64,000 bases of DNA, taken from assembly GCA_020638995.1 (NCBI GenBank), contig JACKHM010000002.1, positions 310,001 through 374,000 on the forward strand. Reading direction: 5' to 3'. Below, piece by piece: positions 35,029-44,477 of the stretch. The stretch comes from Planctomycetaceae bacterium. GTDB lineage: Bacteria; Planctomycetota; Planctomycetia; Pirellulales; Pirellulaceae. The translations under genes and the position numbers were made by a program. The first letter of the stretch is position 1. Each line of letters begins with the position of its first letter. The notes beneath the pieces are model-generated. The model was not told where the DNA came from, did no database searches, and saw only the letters and a program-made list of their open reading frames with translations.

Positions 35029-36300
35029 TTATTGACCCTGCAATTTTTCAATAACCCCCGCCGCAACCTGACGCATGTCGTCGTCAGGACTTTCGAGCAG
35101 GGCTCGAAGCGCTGGCAATGCATCGACTGCTGCCGGACCAATGCCCGAGATCGCTAGTGTGGCGAAATACTGAGTCTCGCCGCTCTTTGACGTCAGCAGC
35201 TCGCTTAACTTGGGGACCGCAGGTTTACCAGCGGCACCCAGCCGCTGAAATGCCATCGCAGCTTCCCACGGTGCATTTTTTTCCTGAATGACTTCCAAAA
35301 GTACGGGTAAGCTCTCTTTGTGCTCTCCCGTAATCTGCCACAGCGTGCATGCGCACTCGGCGCGAATCGAGCGACTTGGGTCCTGCATCGCCTCTTTCAC
35401 GGTCGCTGTACTTTCCGCCGACAGTGTCCCCAATCGTCCGAGCGCGATCACGCCCGCTCGACGAACGACATAGTTATCGTCGTGCAACATGGTTGTGAGT
35501 GCGGCGATTGGGCGTTTTCCGACCGCTGGACCAATGATGCCGATCGCCTCGGCCGCGTTCGACCGCACCGAAGCCACGCCGCTTGCAGTCAATTCGACAA
35601 GCTTGTCGAGCGTTGGCAGCGCTTGCGGAGGCCCAACCGCCGCAATCGTGCGACAGGCCCAGTATTGCGTGTGGAAGTCGTCGCTACCAAGCATCACTTG
35701 GAGGGTCGGTATCGCCGATGCTGCTGGCTTTGGGTCCAATCCGATGATCGCGTACATAGCCGCGATGCGAGTTTCGGGTTCGTTCTGAACCAGCAATTCA
35801 ATCAGCGCCGGGACCGCTTGCTTCTGGGGCGGCTTGATGTCATGCAGGGCAACTGCTGCGGCGCGACGACCAGTTCGGTTGTCGCCGCTCAACTTGGCGA
35901 TCAATTGTGGAGCACTCTTGGGGCCCAACTGCCCCAACGCTCTCGCCGCGTACGCCCATACGGGAACATCATCGGATCGAAGCTCGGCATCGTCGAGGCG
36001 CGAGAGCAAGCCCTGGATCACCATGTCATCGTCACTGCCGATCTCCCCCAGGGCCAGCGCTGCAACTGTCCGTGCATCGGGACTCGGATCGTCAAGCAAT
36101 TTAACCAGTGCTGGAACTGCGGCGGTCGCCTCTTTGCCAAGTTCTGCGAGTTTTGCCGCTGCCTCAATACGCACGCCGACCGTTGAGTCTTCGAGTCCCG
36201 CCAGGATGTCGTCAAAGTTCTGAGCCGATGGCTGTGCAAATCCGGTAGACGCGAAGAATGTGAGCAGAATCATTCTGCGGACTGACAACTTGTGAACCAT
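35029..36300 (-). CDS. secreted HEAT-repeat protein
   Basis: A 423-residue protein with a signal peptide (LSVRRMILLTFFASTGFAQP) and about ten HEAT/PBS-lyase-like repeats, each near 37 residues, such as TVAALALGEIGSDDDMVI and RRAGVIALGRLGTLSAES. The ATG at 36300 is preceded by GAGGAAGAAG, which supports this start over 36336. It is probably an extracytoplasmic protein-interaction scaffold. Role unknown. Confidence 0.85.
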   Translation of the reverse strand: MVHKLSVRRMILLTFFASTGFAQPSAQNFDDILAGLEDSTVGVRIEAAAKLAELGKEATAAVPALVKLLDDPSPDARTVAALALGEIGSDDDMVIQGLLSRLDDAELRSDDVPVWAYAARALGQLGPKSAPQLIAKLSGDNRTGRRAAAVALHDIKPPQKQAVPALIELLVQNEPETRIAAMYAIIGLDPKPAASAIPTLQVMLGSDDFHTQYWACRTIAAVGPPQALPTLDKLVELTASGVASVRSNAAEAIGIIGPAVGKRPIAALTTMLHDDNYVVRRAGVIALGRLGTLSAESTATVKEAMQDPSRSIRAECACTLWQITGEHKESLPVLLEVIQEKNAPWEAAMAFQRLGAAGKPAVPKLSELLTSKSGETQYFATLAISGIGPAAVDALPALRALLESPDDDMRQVAAGVIEKLQGQ

Positions 36301-36514
36301 GACGTCTTCTTCCTCTTCGCGTGCGGCCTTCCCCATTTGTGTCTGCTCAGCATAATCCCCCGCTGAGACACTTGAAAGCTAAGCAAGTGCTGTCGTTCGG
36401 ACAGCAAAAGTAGCGCCCCCAGGTTGCAGATTGTGCCCTCGGTGATCAGAATGTGCAGTTTCCAGCTGCCAAGCGACCCTATCGAGGGCTGTCACCCACC
36501 TGAAGCCGGGCTGA

Positions 36515-37543
36515 ATGACCTCCAATTTGATCGAATCGGCCCTCAAAGAAGCAATGAATATGTCTGACAAAGCACCCTGGATCACTTACCGCCCCGAATT
36601 GAAAGTCCTCGACTGCACGGTCCGCGACGGCGGATTGATTAACAATCATGACTTCACCGACGAGTTGGTTCGGGCAGTCTACGATACCTGTGTCCAAGCC
36701 GGTGTCGACTATATGGAGATTGGGTACAAGAATTCTGCGAGTCAGTTTCCCAAAGCTGATTTTGGACCGTGGCGTCATTGCGACGAAGAAGACTTGAATC
36801 GGGTTGTTGGTGATCACGACGATCAGAAAACTGGCCTGAAGCTGGTTGCAATGGCTGATGCCGGAAAGAGCGACTGGAAGGAAAAGATCGTTCCTTGCGA
36901 TCAGAGTGTGCTGGGAATGATCCGCGTCGCCTTTTACGCGAATCAAGTCTCTGAAGCCGTCGAGATGATTCATCATTGTCACGAACTCGGTTACGAGACA
37001 TCCGCCAACTTGATGGCCGTGTCCAACATCACCGAAGCCGAGATCGATACGGTGCTGGAAGCTGTCCGCCCGACTCCAGCCGGCACGATGTGTATTGTTG
37101 ATAGCTTTGGTCACTTGTACCGTGAGCAAATTGATATGCTTTACAACAAGTACACGGAGGCCCTCGAAGGTACCGGAAAAGAAATCGGTATCCACGCTCA
37201 TAACAATATGCAATTAGCGTTCGCCAATACGCTGGAAGCAATCATTCTGGGCGCGAATCGTGCAGATGCGACCATGGCTGGCTTGGGACGCGGCGCGGGC
37301 AATTGTCCGATGGAAATCTTGTTGGGTTTTCTGCGGAATCCAAAGTTTAAATTGCGACCGGTGATCAAGCTGCTGCAAGAGTACATCACGCCGTTACGCG
37401 AGACGGTCGAATGGGGACCGCTGCTCGCATTCAATTTGACGGGCCAGATGAATCTCCATCCCAGAGCGGCAATCAAATTCCGGACCACCGCAGACAAAGA
37501 CGACTACGTCAAATTCTACGACGAGTTGATCGCGGACATTTAG
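36515..37543 (+). CDS. HMGL-like aldolase-family protein
   Basis: A 342-residue TIM-barrel enzyme of the HMG-CoA lyase / 4-hydroxy-2-oxovalerate aldolase clan. Seen are VLDCTVRDGGLINN at strand 1 with the metal Asp and proton-shuttling Arg, YMEIGYKNS, VDSFGHLY and the metal-binding HAHNNMQLA. Homologs of this short, single-domain type occur in polysaccharide gene clusters, but none is here. An ATG at 36554 (MSDKAPW follows closely) is an alternative start. The substrate is unknown. Confidence 0.85.
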   Translation: MTSNLIESALKEAMNMSDKAPWITYRPELKVLDCTVRDGGLINNHDFTDELVRAVYDTCVQAGVDYMEIGYKNSASQFPKADFGPWRHCDEEDLNRVVGDHDDQKTGLKLVAMADAGKSDWKEKIVPCDQSVLGMIRVAFYANQVSEAVEMIHHCHELGYETSANLMAVSNITEAEIDTVLEAVRPTPAGTMCIVDSFGHLYREQIDMLYNKYTEALEGTGKEIGIHAHNNMQLAFANTLEAIILGANRADATMAGLGRGAGNCPMEILLGFLRNPKFKLRPVIKLLQEYITPLRETVEWGPLLAFNLTGQMNLHPRAAIKFRTTADKDDYVKFYDELIADI

Positions 37544-37706
37544 CCCGGATTATTCGCAACCTAATGCGTCAGCGAGGGACATCGTGTAAATCCCTCGCTA
37601 GCGCTTCGGGTTGCCATTTGCGCGGTGCTTTGGGCAAGATGCCCACAACTCCTTCTCACGAAGCCTTTTACATCGTTACAGTAACGCTTCATGAATATCC
37701 GGGTTA
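37541..37706. repeat. REP/MITE-like element with nested inverted repeats
   Basis: The outer ends TAGCCCGGATTATTC (37541-37555) and TGAATATCCGGGTTA (37692-37706) are near-perfect inverted repeats. Inside lie an imperfect 25-base inverted repeat (37555-37579 with 37591-37615, including perfect AGCGAGGGA/TCCCTCGCT), TGGGC-AAGAT-GCCCA (37631-37645) and CGTTAC-A-GTAACG (37674-37686). It overlaps the aldolase stop codon. No transposase is present, so it would be a non-autonomous repeat. That it is multi-copy is inference from its form. Confidence 0.55.
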
Positions 37707-37818
37707 GTCGGCGTTCGCGACCGTTGCCACCAAAGACGCAAGCTTTTCATCGCGGTTCTTTGAACTCTTGTCCGTCGCCATTTCTGTTGGTCGCGAACAG
37801 AGCATTGACGTGCTCAGC

Positions 37819-40800
37819 CTATGCCTTGTGGAATACTTTTACCCCGAGGTGCTCGACCATGATTGCATACAAGGCTGGGACGACAAGCAGTGTTAGCAGT
37901 GTCGCAATGATCAAGCCAAAGATCATACACCAAGCCATGCCCTCCCACAGCGGACCGCCATCGAGCGCAAGTGGCAGCAGGCCACCGATCGTCGTCGCCG
38001 TCGTCAAGAATATAGGAAGGAAACGCTGTTGGCCGGCCTCCACAAGGCAGTTGCGGAATTGATCCTGAGTAAGCCCGTGAATCGGACCCGAGCCGTTTTC
38101 ACGTTCCGCCGCTTCCTTGACGAGAATGTCTGCGAACTCCATAAAAATGATTCCGGTATTGAGCACGATGCCGAACAGCGACAAGATGCCGAGTTGTGGC
38201 ATGAAACCAAGAGCGTTATCAGTCAGCCACAACCCGGGCAAAGCGCCGATCAGCGCGAGTGGCAGGGTCGTGAGAATGATGACGGGTTTGGCCCAGCCGT
38301 TGTACTGGATCACCAATAACAAGACGATCGATAACACCGAGATACCCAGGCTCAGCGCGAGCTGACTGGAACTTCGTTCCGACTCTTCCAGGTTGCCGCC
38401 GACTTCTACGCGATATCCGCTCGGCAACTCGGATTCGAGTTGCTTCATCGCCTCCGATTTCATGATGTTCTTGACAACATCATTGCCGGACACTCCCTCT
38501 TCGACTTGCGAGCGAACTTGGATGACGCGGTTCAAGTTGCGTCGTTCAATTTTTGCAGGTTCCCATCGCGGCACGATCGTAGCAATTGAATTGAGCGGCA
38601 CTTTGCCGTTTTGGCCTTCAACGAACGCCGTACGTAAGCCCTCCAATGACTGACGTTCCTCGGGCCTGAGACGCAAGTAGACGGGTACCGTGTGATCGCC
38701 TTCGCGAAAAGTCGTCAGGTGATGTCCGGAATAGTAAGCGTTAAGCGTTTTGGCAATGTCCAAGTTGGTAACACCCGCGCGATTTGCCTTGTCTTCGTCG
38801 ATGTCGACGCGAAGCTGATACCCCGCCACGCCCCACACGTCGTAGACGTCCCATGTGCCCTCGGTTGCGAGTATCATCGCTTTGATTCGATCGGCAAACC
38901 GACGCAATGTATTCATGTCCGCGAAGCCGGGGCCAGAAATGCGGATTTCGACTGGGTCTTTCGAAGGACCGAGGAATAACTCGTGAGGAATCACTCGGGC
39001 TCCGGAGATCGCAGTGATTCCGAGCGAACTGTCGCCTTGCTCTGCCGCTTCGCGAACGCGTTTCGCCAAGTGCGGCGTATATCGAGCGTCGGTCGTCCGC
39101 ACAAGTATCTCTGCGAAGCCCGCCGTTCGGGGCTCCGGGTTCCAACTCAAGTACCAGCGCGTTCCGCCACCGCCTACCATGGTGCGCATCGCACGGATCT
39201 GTTCCACCTGATTGCCCTCGGCATTCGTGGTTGGACTTAGCTTGCGAAGCATTTCTTCAACTTCCATCGCAACTGCGTTGGTCTCTTGAATGGTCGAAGT
39301 GTCCGGTAACCATATCTTGATCGCGAATTGGTCGCGCAAGTCCTTGGGAAAGAACTCGGATGCCACCGGGAGCGTAATGGCAGCGATGAACAGTGCTGCC
39401 GCCACGGCGACGGTCACAAACTTGAAGTCAATTGCGGCGCGAACGGAGCTTCGGAAGATGGAATCAAGCAGGCTGCGCTCGTCATTAGCCTGACGTCGCC
39501 GTGCTTTGCGAACTACCGATTCAAACTTGGCAATGAGCCACGGGACGGGCGCACTTGGCCGATTGGGATCTCGCGGTGCTCGGATAAATGCAGCGGCCAG
39601 GATCGTACAAAAAGTCATTGCCAGAAACCAGCTGATTCCGAGTGTTACCGACAAGGTTATCGGAAGGCTGTAGATGTACTCCTGCGTATTGCCTTCTAAC
39701 GCGATCAGCATCGGTGCAAATGCCGCTATCGTCGTCGCAGTCCCCATGAGCATCGGAGTCGCCACTTGATTCGAACCGACGATGGTGGCTTCATCAGGCC
39801 TCATGCCGGAGATTTGATTTGAGCGAGACTGGTCGCAGACCTGGACGGCGTTGTCGACCAGCAGGCCCAAGGCGATGATAATCGAGGCCAACGAAATCTG
39901 TTCTAACTGGACACCGAACATGGTTATCAACGCGAGCGCGGCGAGAACGACGATGGGGATATTCGCGGCCATCACGGCGGCGGACCGGAAGCCGACAATC
40001 AGGTAGACAACGACGACAACGATGATAATCGCGCCGGCCACGTTGCTTAAAACTTGTCCGATCTTTGCGTTGACGTTCTCGGATTGATCGGAGATTAATG
40101 CAAGCCCGATGTCGGGCGGTATTGCTTGTTCATACTCTTCCATCTCCGCGAGGCGAGCCTTCGCGGCTTCACAGATGGTGACGATATTTGCCCCGGACTT
40201 CATGGTGAGTGCGACGATGACCGCTGGACGCGACACTTCTGCGTCGCCAAATCGGCAGATGATCTGCCGAGGATCTTCGTAGTCCCGAACGATGTCGAGG
40301 CCCAAATCAGAAAGCATCACCGGGCGAGTTCCACCTCGTTCACCGTCCTGGCCTGCGAGCCCCGCGATCACCGACTTCATCTCCTTCAGAGCATTAAATT
40401 CACCCCCTGGCTTCACGGAGAACCGGCCATCCGGCGTATCAATAGTGCCGCCGGGTGCGACGATATTTCTCGCTTCTGCCAGCTGTTTCAGTTGATCCGC
40501 GGTCAGTTGCAACTGAGACCAAGTCCCCATGCTGGTCTCGATGTAGATCGCCTCACTGACAACGCCGAATTGCTCAGATTTTGCAACTCCATCGAGCAGC
40601 CGTAGCTCATCTTTAATCGCCTCCGAAATCACGTCGAGGTCACGGAGGGTGTAAGTGTTTTCTGGCTTAATCTCGGTCTCGCCGGGCAATGGTGTTTGAT
40701 ATACGGCGATCAAGATGATCGAAGTGTCACCGTACTCGTCGTTGACCGAGGGTACGACAGTGGCTTCGGGCATTTGAACTCGTGAGACATAAGCGCGCAC

Positions 40801-41130
40801 CTTGTCCCAGACATTGTCGATGCGTTCGGGCGATACGTTGTCTTCGGCATCCACAAAGATCGTCGAGAGACCGGTCTTGGTTGTCGAGTAAACCCGTTTG
40901 ACGTCGTCGATCCGGTCAACCGCTTCCTCCAAGGGTTTCGTGACCAGCTCTTCGACCTTTTCGGCCGGTGCTCCGGGCCAGACGGTGGTGATAGCGCAGG
41001 TACGCACCGTGTATTCGGGATCTTCGCGGCGCGGCATCGTGTAATAGGAGGCGATGCCCCAGACCATCAACAAGCTGACCATCGTAAGTACAATGGGCCG
41101 GTACTTCATTGCCCAGGCGGAGAGCGACAT
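37819..41130 (-). CDS. RND-family efflux transporter, inner-membrane subunit
   Basis: A 1103-residue AcrB/CzcA-class pump. The N-terminus (SLSAWAMKYRPIVLTMVSLL) and TMPRREDPEY are typical, followed by porter domains and two sets of six membrane helices. TM4 reads ALGLLVDNAVQVCDQ: one Asp of the usual DD proton-relay pair is present and the second is Asn. Its ATG overlaps the adaptor stop by one base (TGATG), so the two are coupled. Substrate unknown; no outer-membrane TolC-type partner is adjacent. Confidence 0.93.
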   Translation of the reverse strand: MSLSAWAMKYRPIVLTMVSLLMVWGIASYYTMPRREDPEYTVRTCAITTVWPGAPAEKVEELVTKPLEEAVDRIDDVKRVYSTTKTGLSTIFVDAEDNVSPERIDNVWDKVRAYVSRVQMPEATVVPSVNDEYGDTSIILIAVYQTPLPGETEIKPENTYTLRDLDVISEAIKDELRLLDGVAKSEQFGVVSEAIYIETSMGTWSQLQLTADQLKQLAEARNIVAPGGTIDTPDGRFSVKPGGEFNALKEMKSVIAGLAGQDGERGGTRPVMLSDLGLDIVRDYEDPRQIICRFGDAEVSRPAVIVALTMKSGANIVTICEAAKARLAEMEEYEQAIPPDIGLALISDQSENVNAKIGQVLSNVAGAIIIVVVVVYLIVGFRSAAVMAANIPIVVLAALALITMFGVQLEQISLASIIIALGLLVDNAVQVCDQSRSNQISGMRPDEATIVGSNQVATPMLMGTATTIAAFAPMLIALEGNTQEYIYSLPITLSVTLGISWFLAMTFCTILAAAFIRAPRDPNRPSAPVPWLIAKFESVVRKARRRQANDERSLLDSIFRSSVRAAIDFKFVTVAVAAALFIAAITLPVASEFFPKDLRDQFAIKIWLPDTSTIQETNAVAMEVEEMLRKLSPTTNAEGNQVEQIRAMRTMVGGGGTRWYLSWNPEPRTAGFAEILVRTTDARYTPHLAKRVREAAEQGDSSLGITAISGARVIPHELFLGPSKDPVEIRISGPGFADMNTLRRFADRIKAMILATEGTWDVYDVWGVAGYQLRVDIDEDKANRAGVTNLDIAKTLNAYYSGHHLTTFREGDHTVPVYLRLRPEERQSLEGLRTAFVEGQNGKVPLNSIATIVPRWEPAKIERRNLNRVIQVRSQVEEGVSGNDVVKNIMKSEAMKQLESELPSGYRVEVGGNLEESERSSSQLALSLGISVLSIVLLLVIQYNGWAKPVIILTTLPLALIGALPGLWLTDNALGFMPQLGILSLFGIVLNTGIIFMEFADILVKEAAERENGSGPIHGLTQDQFRNCLVEAGQQRFLPIFLTTATTIGGLLPLALDGGPLWEGMAWCMIFGLIIATLLTLLVVPALYAIMVEHLGVKVFHKA

Positions 41131-42842
41131 CAGCGTGCCTCCCCGGTGACCAATACGGGTTCGCCATCCACCAGGTAGTGCGTTCCTTTGGCAATCAAGT
41201 CGAGGCCACTGGTCAGCGCTGATCCATTGACGGCTTCGATGCGTCGGTTCGTGTTCACGGTCTCGAAGACGTTGACTTCGATGCGTCGGGCGATCCCCGA
41301 TTCGACCGCGTAGACATAGTATTTGCCGCTCCTTTCCGAGATGACGCTGATCGGAACATAGTAGCCTTCGGGCAAGCGGCTGCCCTTCAAATCGACTGCC
41401 ACCAGGTCACCGGGTTTGACTAGCCACTGTGTCCGATCGAATAGGATTTGACTTCCATCAAATCCCGCCGTCATCTCTTCCGGCAGCTCGAGCTCACCCG
41501 CGATACGATCTGTTTGAGGATCAAAAACTTCGCCGGCGGCGATTTGAACGGCGCGGAACGTCCAAATGTCGAGAAACGGGATATGCACATCGCCGGGGAT
41601 CACACGGACCTTCTTCACGTTTAGCAAATGATTGTCGTTCGGTCCGCTGGTGATCATCCACACATAGCCTCCTTGGCTATCCTCGTGGATCGAGTTCACT
41701 TCGGTCATTAGGAAGTCTTGACCGGGCAGTTTGTTTCCGAATAACCTCCAGATGTCGCGAGTGCGCGCGACGGGCTTTCCGGCAAGTTCTGGCGGGATTT
41801 CCGTTTCGGGCTTCTCGTTATCCATCAGCAGCGTAACCGTGAATGTTCGCGTATTCGGGTCCGCCACTGGGTCGATCATGTAGACGTTCGCGCCGAGATG
41901 TTGGTCGTCGCCTGTTGTCGAGACCACGACATCGACCGGGTCCTTGTAAGTCAGGCGGCGACTCTGTTCGGCGGACACTTCCAGCTCGATCTTAATGGGA
42001 TCCATCATCTGAACCGTCAACACGGATTGCCCCGCGTTGACATAAGCGCCGGGGATGGCGTCGACCGTTGCAATTTGACCTCGGAATGGTGAATAGATCG
42101 TACACTCTGCGACATTGCGCTTTGCATCCGAGAGACTTTGTTGGGCTTCAAGGATCTGGGCATCGAGTGATTTGATTTCTGCCTGTTTCGCTGCCAATGA
42201 AGCATCGACTTGTGCGAGCGCTGCTTGGGCTTTGTCACGGTTCGCCTGCACGCGTTCGAAGTCGGACCTGGTTACCGCGCCGGACCGCACCAGTGGCTCG
42301 ATGCGAGCGAGTTCCGCGTCTTGAAACCGCAATTCGGCGGTGGCGCTGCCTCGCTCGGCGGGAATCACTTTCTCGAGTTCTACCATCGACGCAGCCCGCT
42401 GCTGAGTGATCATTGCAATTTGGGCCTCGGCACTCGATACTTTTAACTGATAACGCGTGGCGTCAATTCGCGCAAGTTCGGTCCCGGGTGTGAACAAGGT
42501 GGGAGCGGCGTCACTCGCCGCGTTGTCGGTCGCCCCCTCTGCTGTAGCTGGCGCCACAGGTTGGCTTGCGAAGAGTCGTCCTTCGATGTCCGTCTCTGGT
42601 TCGACGACGTACTGAATGCGGCCAGCGACCTCGAAACTCAAATCTTGCGTTTTCCAAGACCCGGCGACGCCCGTGACGCGCTCCGTGATATTTGGATCTG
42701 TCAGCTCCAATTTAAAGACCGAAACTGGTCGGGGTGACTTCGCTCGCAGTTCGTTGTCGGTTTCTGATTTGCATCCTAAAACGCCGAAAAGCGTGATCAT
42801 TACGAGGAGGCCGGGCGTGGCGTAGCTGGTACGGTGACTCAA
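41130..42842 (-). CDS. RND efflux periplasmic adaptor lipoprotein (MFP), TTG start
   Basis: A 570-residue adaptor. The lipobox FGVLGC marks a lipoprotein. Then come the split lipoyl/beta-barrel halves (GRIQYVVEPE; FRGQIATVDAIPGAYVNAGQ) around a long coiled-coil hairpin (about 150-240). It is longer than usual adaptors (about 350-400 residues), with a C-terminal extension reading WMITSGPNDNHLLNVKKV. The start is a TTG at 42842 preceded by AAGGATGAG; the nearby ATG is out of frame. It feeds directly into the pump gene. Confidence 0.9.
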   Translation of the reverse strand: MSHRTSYATPGLLVMITLFGVLGCKSETDNELRAKSPRPVSVFKLELTDPNITERVTGVAGSWKTQDLSFEVAGRIQYVVEPETDIEGRLFASQPVAPATAEGATDNAASDAAPTLFTPGTELARIDATRYQLKVSSAEAQIAMITQQRAASMVELEKVIPAERGSATAELRFQDAELARIEPLVRSGAVTRSDFERVQANRDKAQAALAQVDASLAAKQAEIKSLDAQILEAQQSLSDAKRNVAECTIYSPFRGQIATVDAIPGAYVNAGQSVLTVQMMDPIKIELEVSAEQSRRLTYKDPVDVVVSTTGDDQHLGANVYMIDPVADPNTRTFTVTLLMDNEKPETEIPPELAGKPVARTRDIWRLFGNKLPGQDFLMTEVNSIHEDSQGGYVWMITSGPNDNHLLNVKKVRVIPGDVHIPFLDIWTFRAVQIAAGEVFDPQTDRIAGELELPEEMTAGFDGSQILFDRTQWLVKPGDLVAVDLKGSRLPEGYYVPISVISERSGKYYVYAVESGIARRIEVNVFETVNTNRRIEAVNGSALTSGLDLIAKGTHYLVDGEPVLVTGEAR

Positions 42843-42963
42843 GACGACTCATCCTTGTTTCAGGGAACGCGAAGTGCAGAGAATTATTGGCGATAGGGCT
42901 CTCTATTGTGATCGGTTGCTCAGGACAACTCAAGGAATAATTGATCGCGTTGACGTCCGGCAA

Positions 42964-43656
42964 TCAGCTTGCCGTCGAACTCTCAGCCCTCGGCGTAATG
43001 AACTCGGGAGCCGTGATCCCCATCGAAACATAAATGCTCATGAGACCGTCGACGGTCATGTCGGCTGCGGTAATACACTCGACAGGGACAAATAAAAGTC
43101 CGCCACCGACGGGAACGGGAGCGGTCGGTACGATCACGATTTGGTAGTCGCGACCATTAATCGCGTAGCGTTCAGGTGACACGAGCAGTGCCAGCAAGCC
43201 GCACCCGCCGCCCGTCCCGAACATGCAAAACACAACACTCATGCCTTTCAAGTCTGCTTCGTCTTTCTTATCGAGCATGTTGACCAATTGCTTGCTGGTA
43301 CCGTAGATGCTTCCAATCAGCGGGATCTTTTGGACGAGTGAATCAACCAGTTGACTAAGCAGTCGCTTGGCACCTAGCTCGACCAACAGCCCCAGGACAA
43401 AAACGCTGCCCAGAACAAGTACCCAGCCGAGAGCATATGCCATTGGCGAGTTCTGCTCGACGACTCTTCCGCCAAGTTTCTCGATCAATCCACCCAGCAG
43501 CGAGCCCTTGCCGACGATGGTATCCAGCATGCCAGCAACCCAAATGACGACGGCGACGGTGATCACGAGTGGCAGGATCGTAAAAACCCCTGCCAAAAAA
43601 CAGGTTGTCAGGCGACGAACGAGTGGGGTGAATAGCTTCGTCATCGGATTCTTCAT
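42964..43656 (-). CDS. DUF502 membrane protein
   Basis: A 230-residue protein with two N-terminal membrane segments (FLAGVFTILPLVITVAVVIW and ALGWVLVLGSVFVLGLLVEL) followed by the conserved cytoplasmic part. KIPLIGSIYGTSKQ and VVFCMFGTGGGCGLLAL lie in the typical DUF502 regions, though the family's usual Pro/Gly core varies. Function unknown. I use the ATG at 43656; a TTG at 43671 is possible. It is divergent from the AlkD-like gene. Confidence 0.85.
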   Translation of the reverse strand: MKNPMTKLFTPLVRRLTTCFLAGVFTILPLVITVAVVIWVAGMLDTIVGKGSLLGGLIEKLGGRVVEQNSPMAYALGWVLVLGSVFVLGLLVELGAKRLLSQLVDSLVQKIPLIGSIYGTSKQLVNMLDKKDEADLKGMSVVFCMFGTGGGCGLLALLVSPERYAINGRDYQIVIVPTAPVPVGGGLLFVPVECITAADMTVDGLMSIYVSMGITAPEFITPRAESSTAS

Positions 43657-43700
43657 TTCTCTAAGAGGCAAAAGGGGATCAGTGGCGACGCCAGCGAACC

Positions 43701-43731
43701 TTGAGCAGTGACGTCACCATTAGGCTACAAT
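43701..43731 (+). promoter_or_regulatory. possible promoter with a central palindrome
   Basis: TTGAGC (43701-43706) and TACAAT (43726-43731) resemble -35 and -10 boxes with a 19-base spacer, longer than the ideal 17. The spacer contains the perfect palindrome GTGACGTCAC (43708-43717), a candidate operator for the gene starting at 43765. Confidence 0.35.
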
Positions 43732-43764
43732 ATGGCCCAACATCCTACTCCGAGGAACTCCCCA

Positions 43765-44439
43765 GTGAACCTGAACGAAACGATGCGAACGCTCAAGGCG
43801 ATGGGAACGGCCCAAAACGTCAAGGTCTACAAGCGGCATGGTGCGGGCGACAATCTGTTCGGTGTGAGTTTTGCGAATTTGAACAAACTAAAGCGTCAGA
43901 TCAAAATCGACCACGAATTGGCGATGAAACTGTGGAGCACAGGTAATACCGATGCGATGTCGTTGGCCACGATGATTGCCGATCCGACCGAATTGACAGC
44001 TGAGACTGCTGACAAGATGTTGAAGGACGTCTCCTACGGACTAGTTGGCGACTTGCTGGGTGGAGTCGTCGCCAAGTCGAAGCATGGGCTGGCGAAGTTC
44101 AAAAAGTGGTCTAAAGCGAAACAGGACACGATACGACAATGCGGCTACAGTGTGCTGTCCGCCATGCTGCGAGACGATGCCGCGCAAGTGCCCGACGAAT
44201 TATGCCTGGAAACATTGACGCGTATCGAGAAAGAGATTCATAACTCTCCGAATCTAGCTCGGCAAGCTATGAACGGTGCCTTGATATCCATTGGGATCTA
44301 TAAGCCGAAGCTACAGTCCAAAGCGATCGCGGCGTGCCGTCGGATAGGTCAGGTCATAGTCGATCACGGCGAGACCAATTGTAAAACGCCCGATGCCGAG
44401 TCCTATATCAAGAAGGCTGCGGCACGATCTAAGAAATGA
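43765..44439 (+). CDS. DNA alkylation repair-like HEAT protein (AlkD family)
   Basis: A 224-residue all-helical protein of the AlkD-like glycosylase family, which repairs alkylated bases in superfamily members. Diagnostic are VYKRHGAGDNLFGVSFANLN near the N-terminus, then LWSTGNTDAMSLATMIADP. I set the start at a GTG at 43765 because GAGGAA lies 9 bases upstream and a -10 box ends at 43731, before it; an ATG at 43732 sits at the predicted transcription start. Whether it has glycosylase activity cannot be read here. Confidence 0.8.
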   Translation: MNLNETMRTLKAMGTAQNVKVYKRHGAGDNLFGVSFANLNKLKRQIKIDHELAMKLWSTGNTDAMSLATMIADPTELTAETADKMLKDVSYGLVGDLLGGVVAKSKHGLAKFKKWSKAKQDTIRQCGYSVLSAMLRDDAAQVPDELCLETLTRIEKEIHNSPNLARQAMNGALISIGIYKPKLQSKAIAACRRIGQVIVDHGETNCKTPDAESYIKKAAARSKK

Positions 44440-44477
44440 GAATGTGTGTGGTCGAAGCGTAGGTTTCAGATTTCGAC

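Noticed and set aside
37571..37600. The AGCGAGGGA/TCCCTCGCT hairpin as a rho-independent terminator
   Set aside because: There is no following T-run, and it is part of a larger nested inverted-repeat element.
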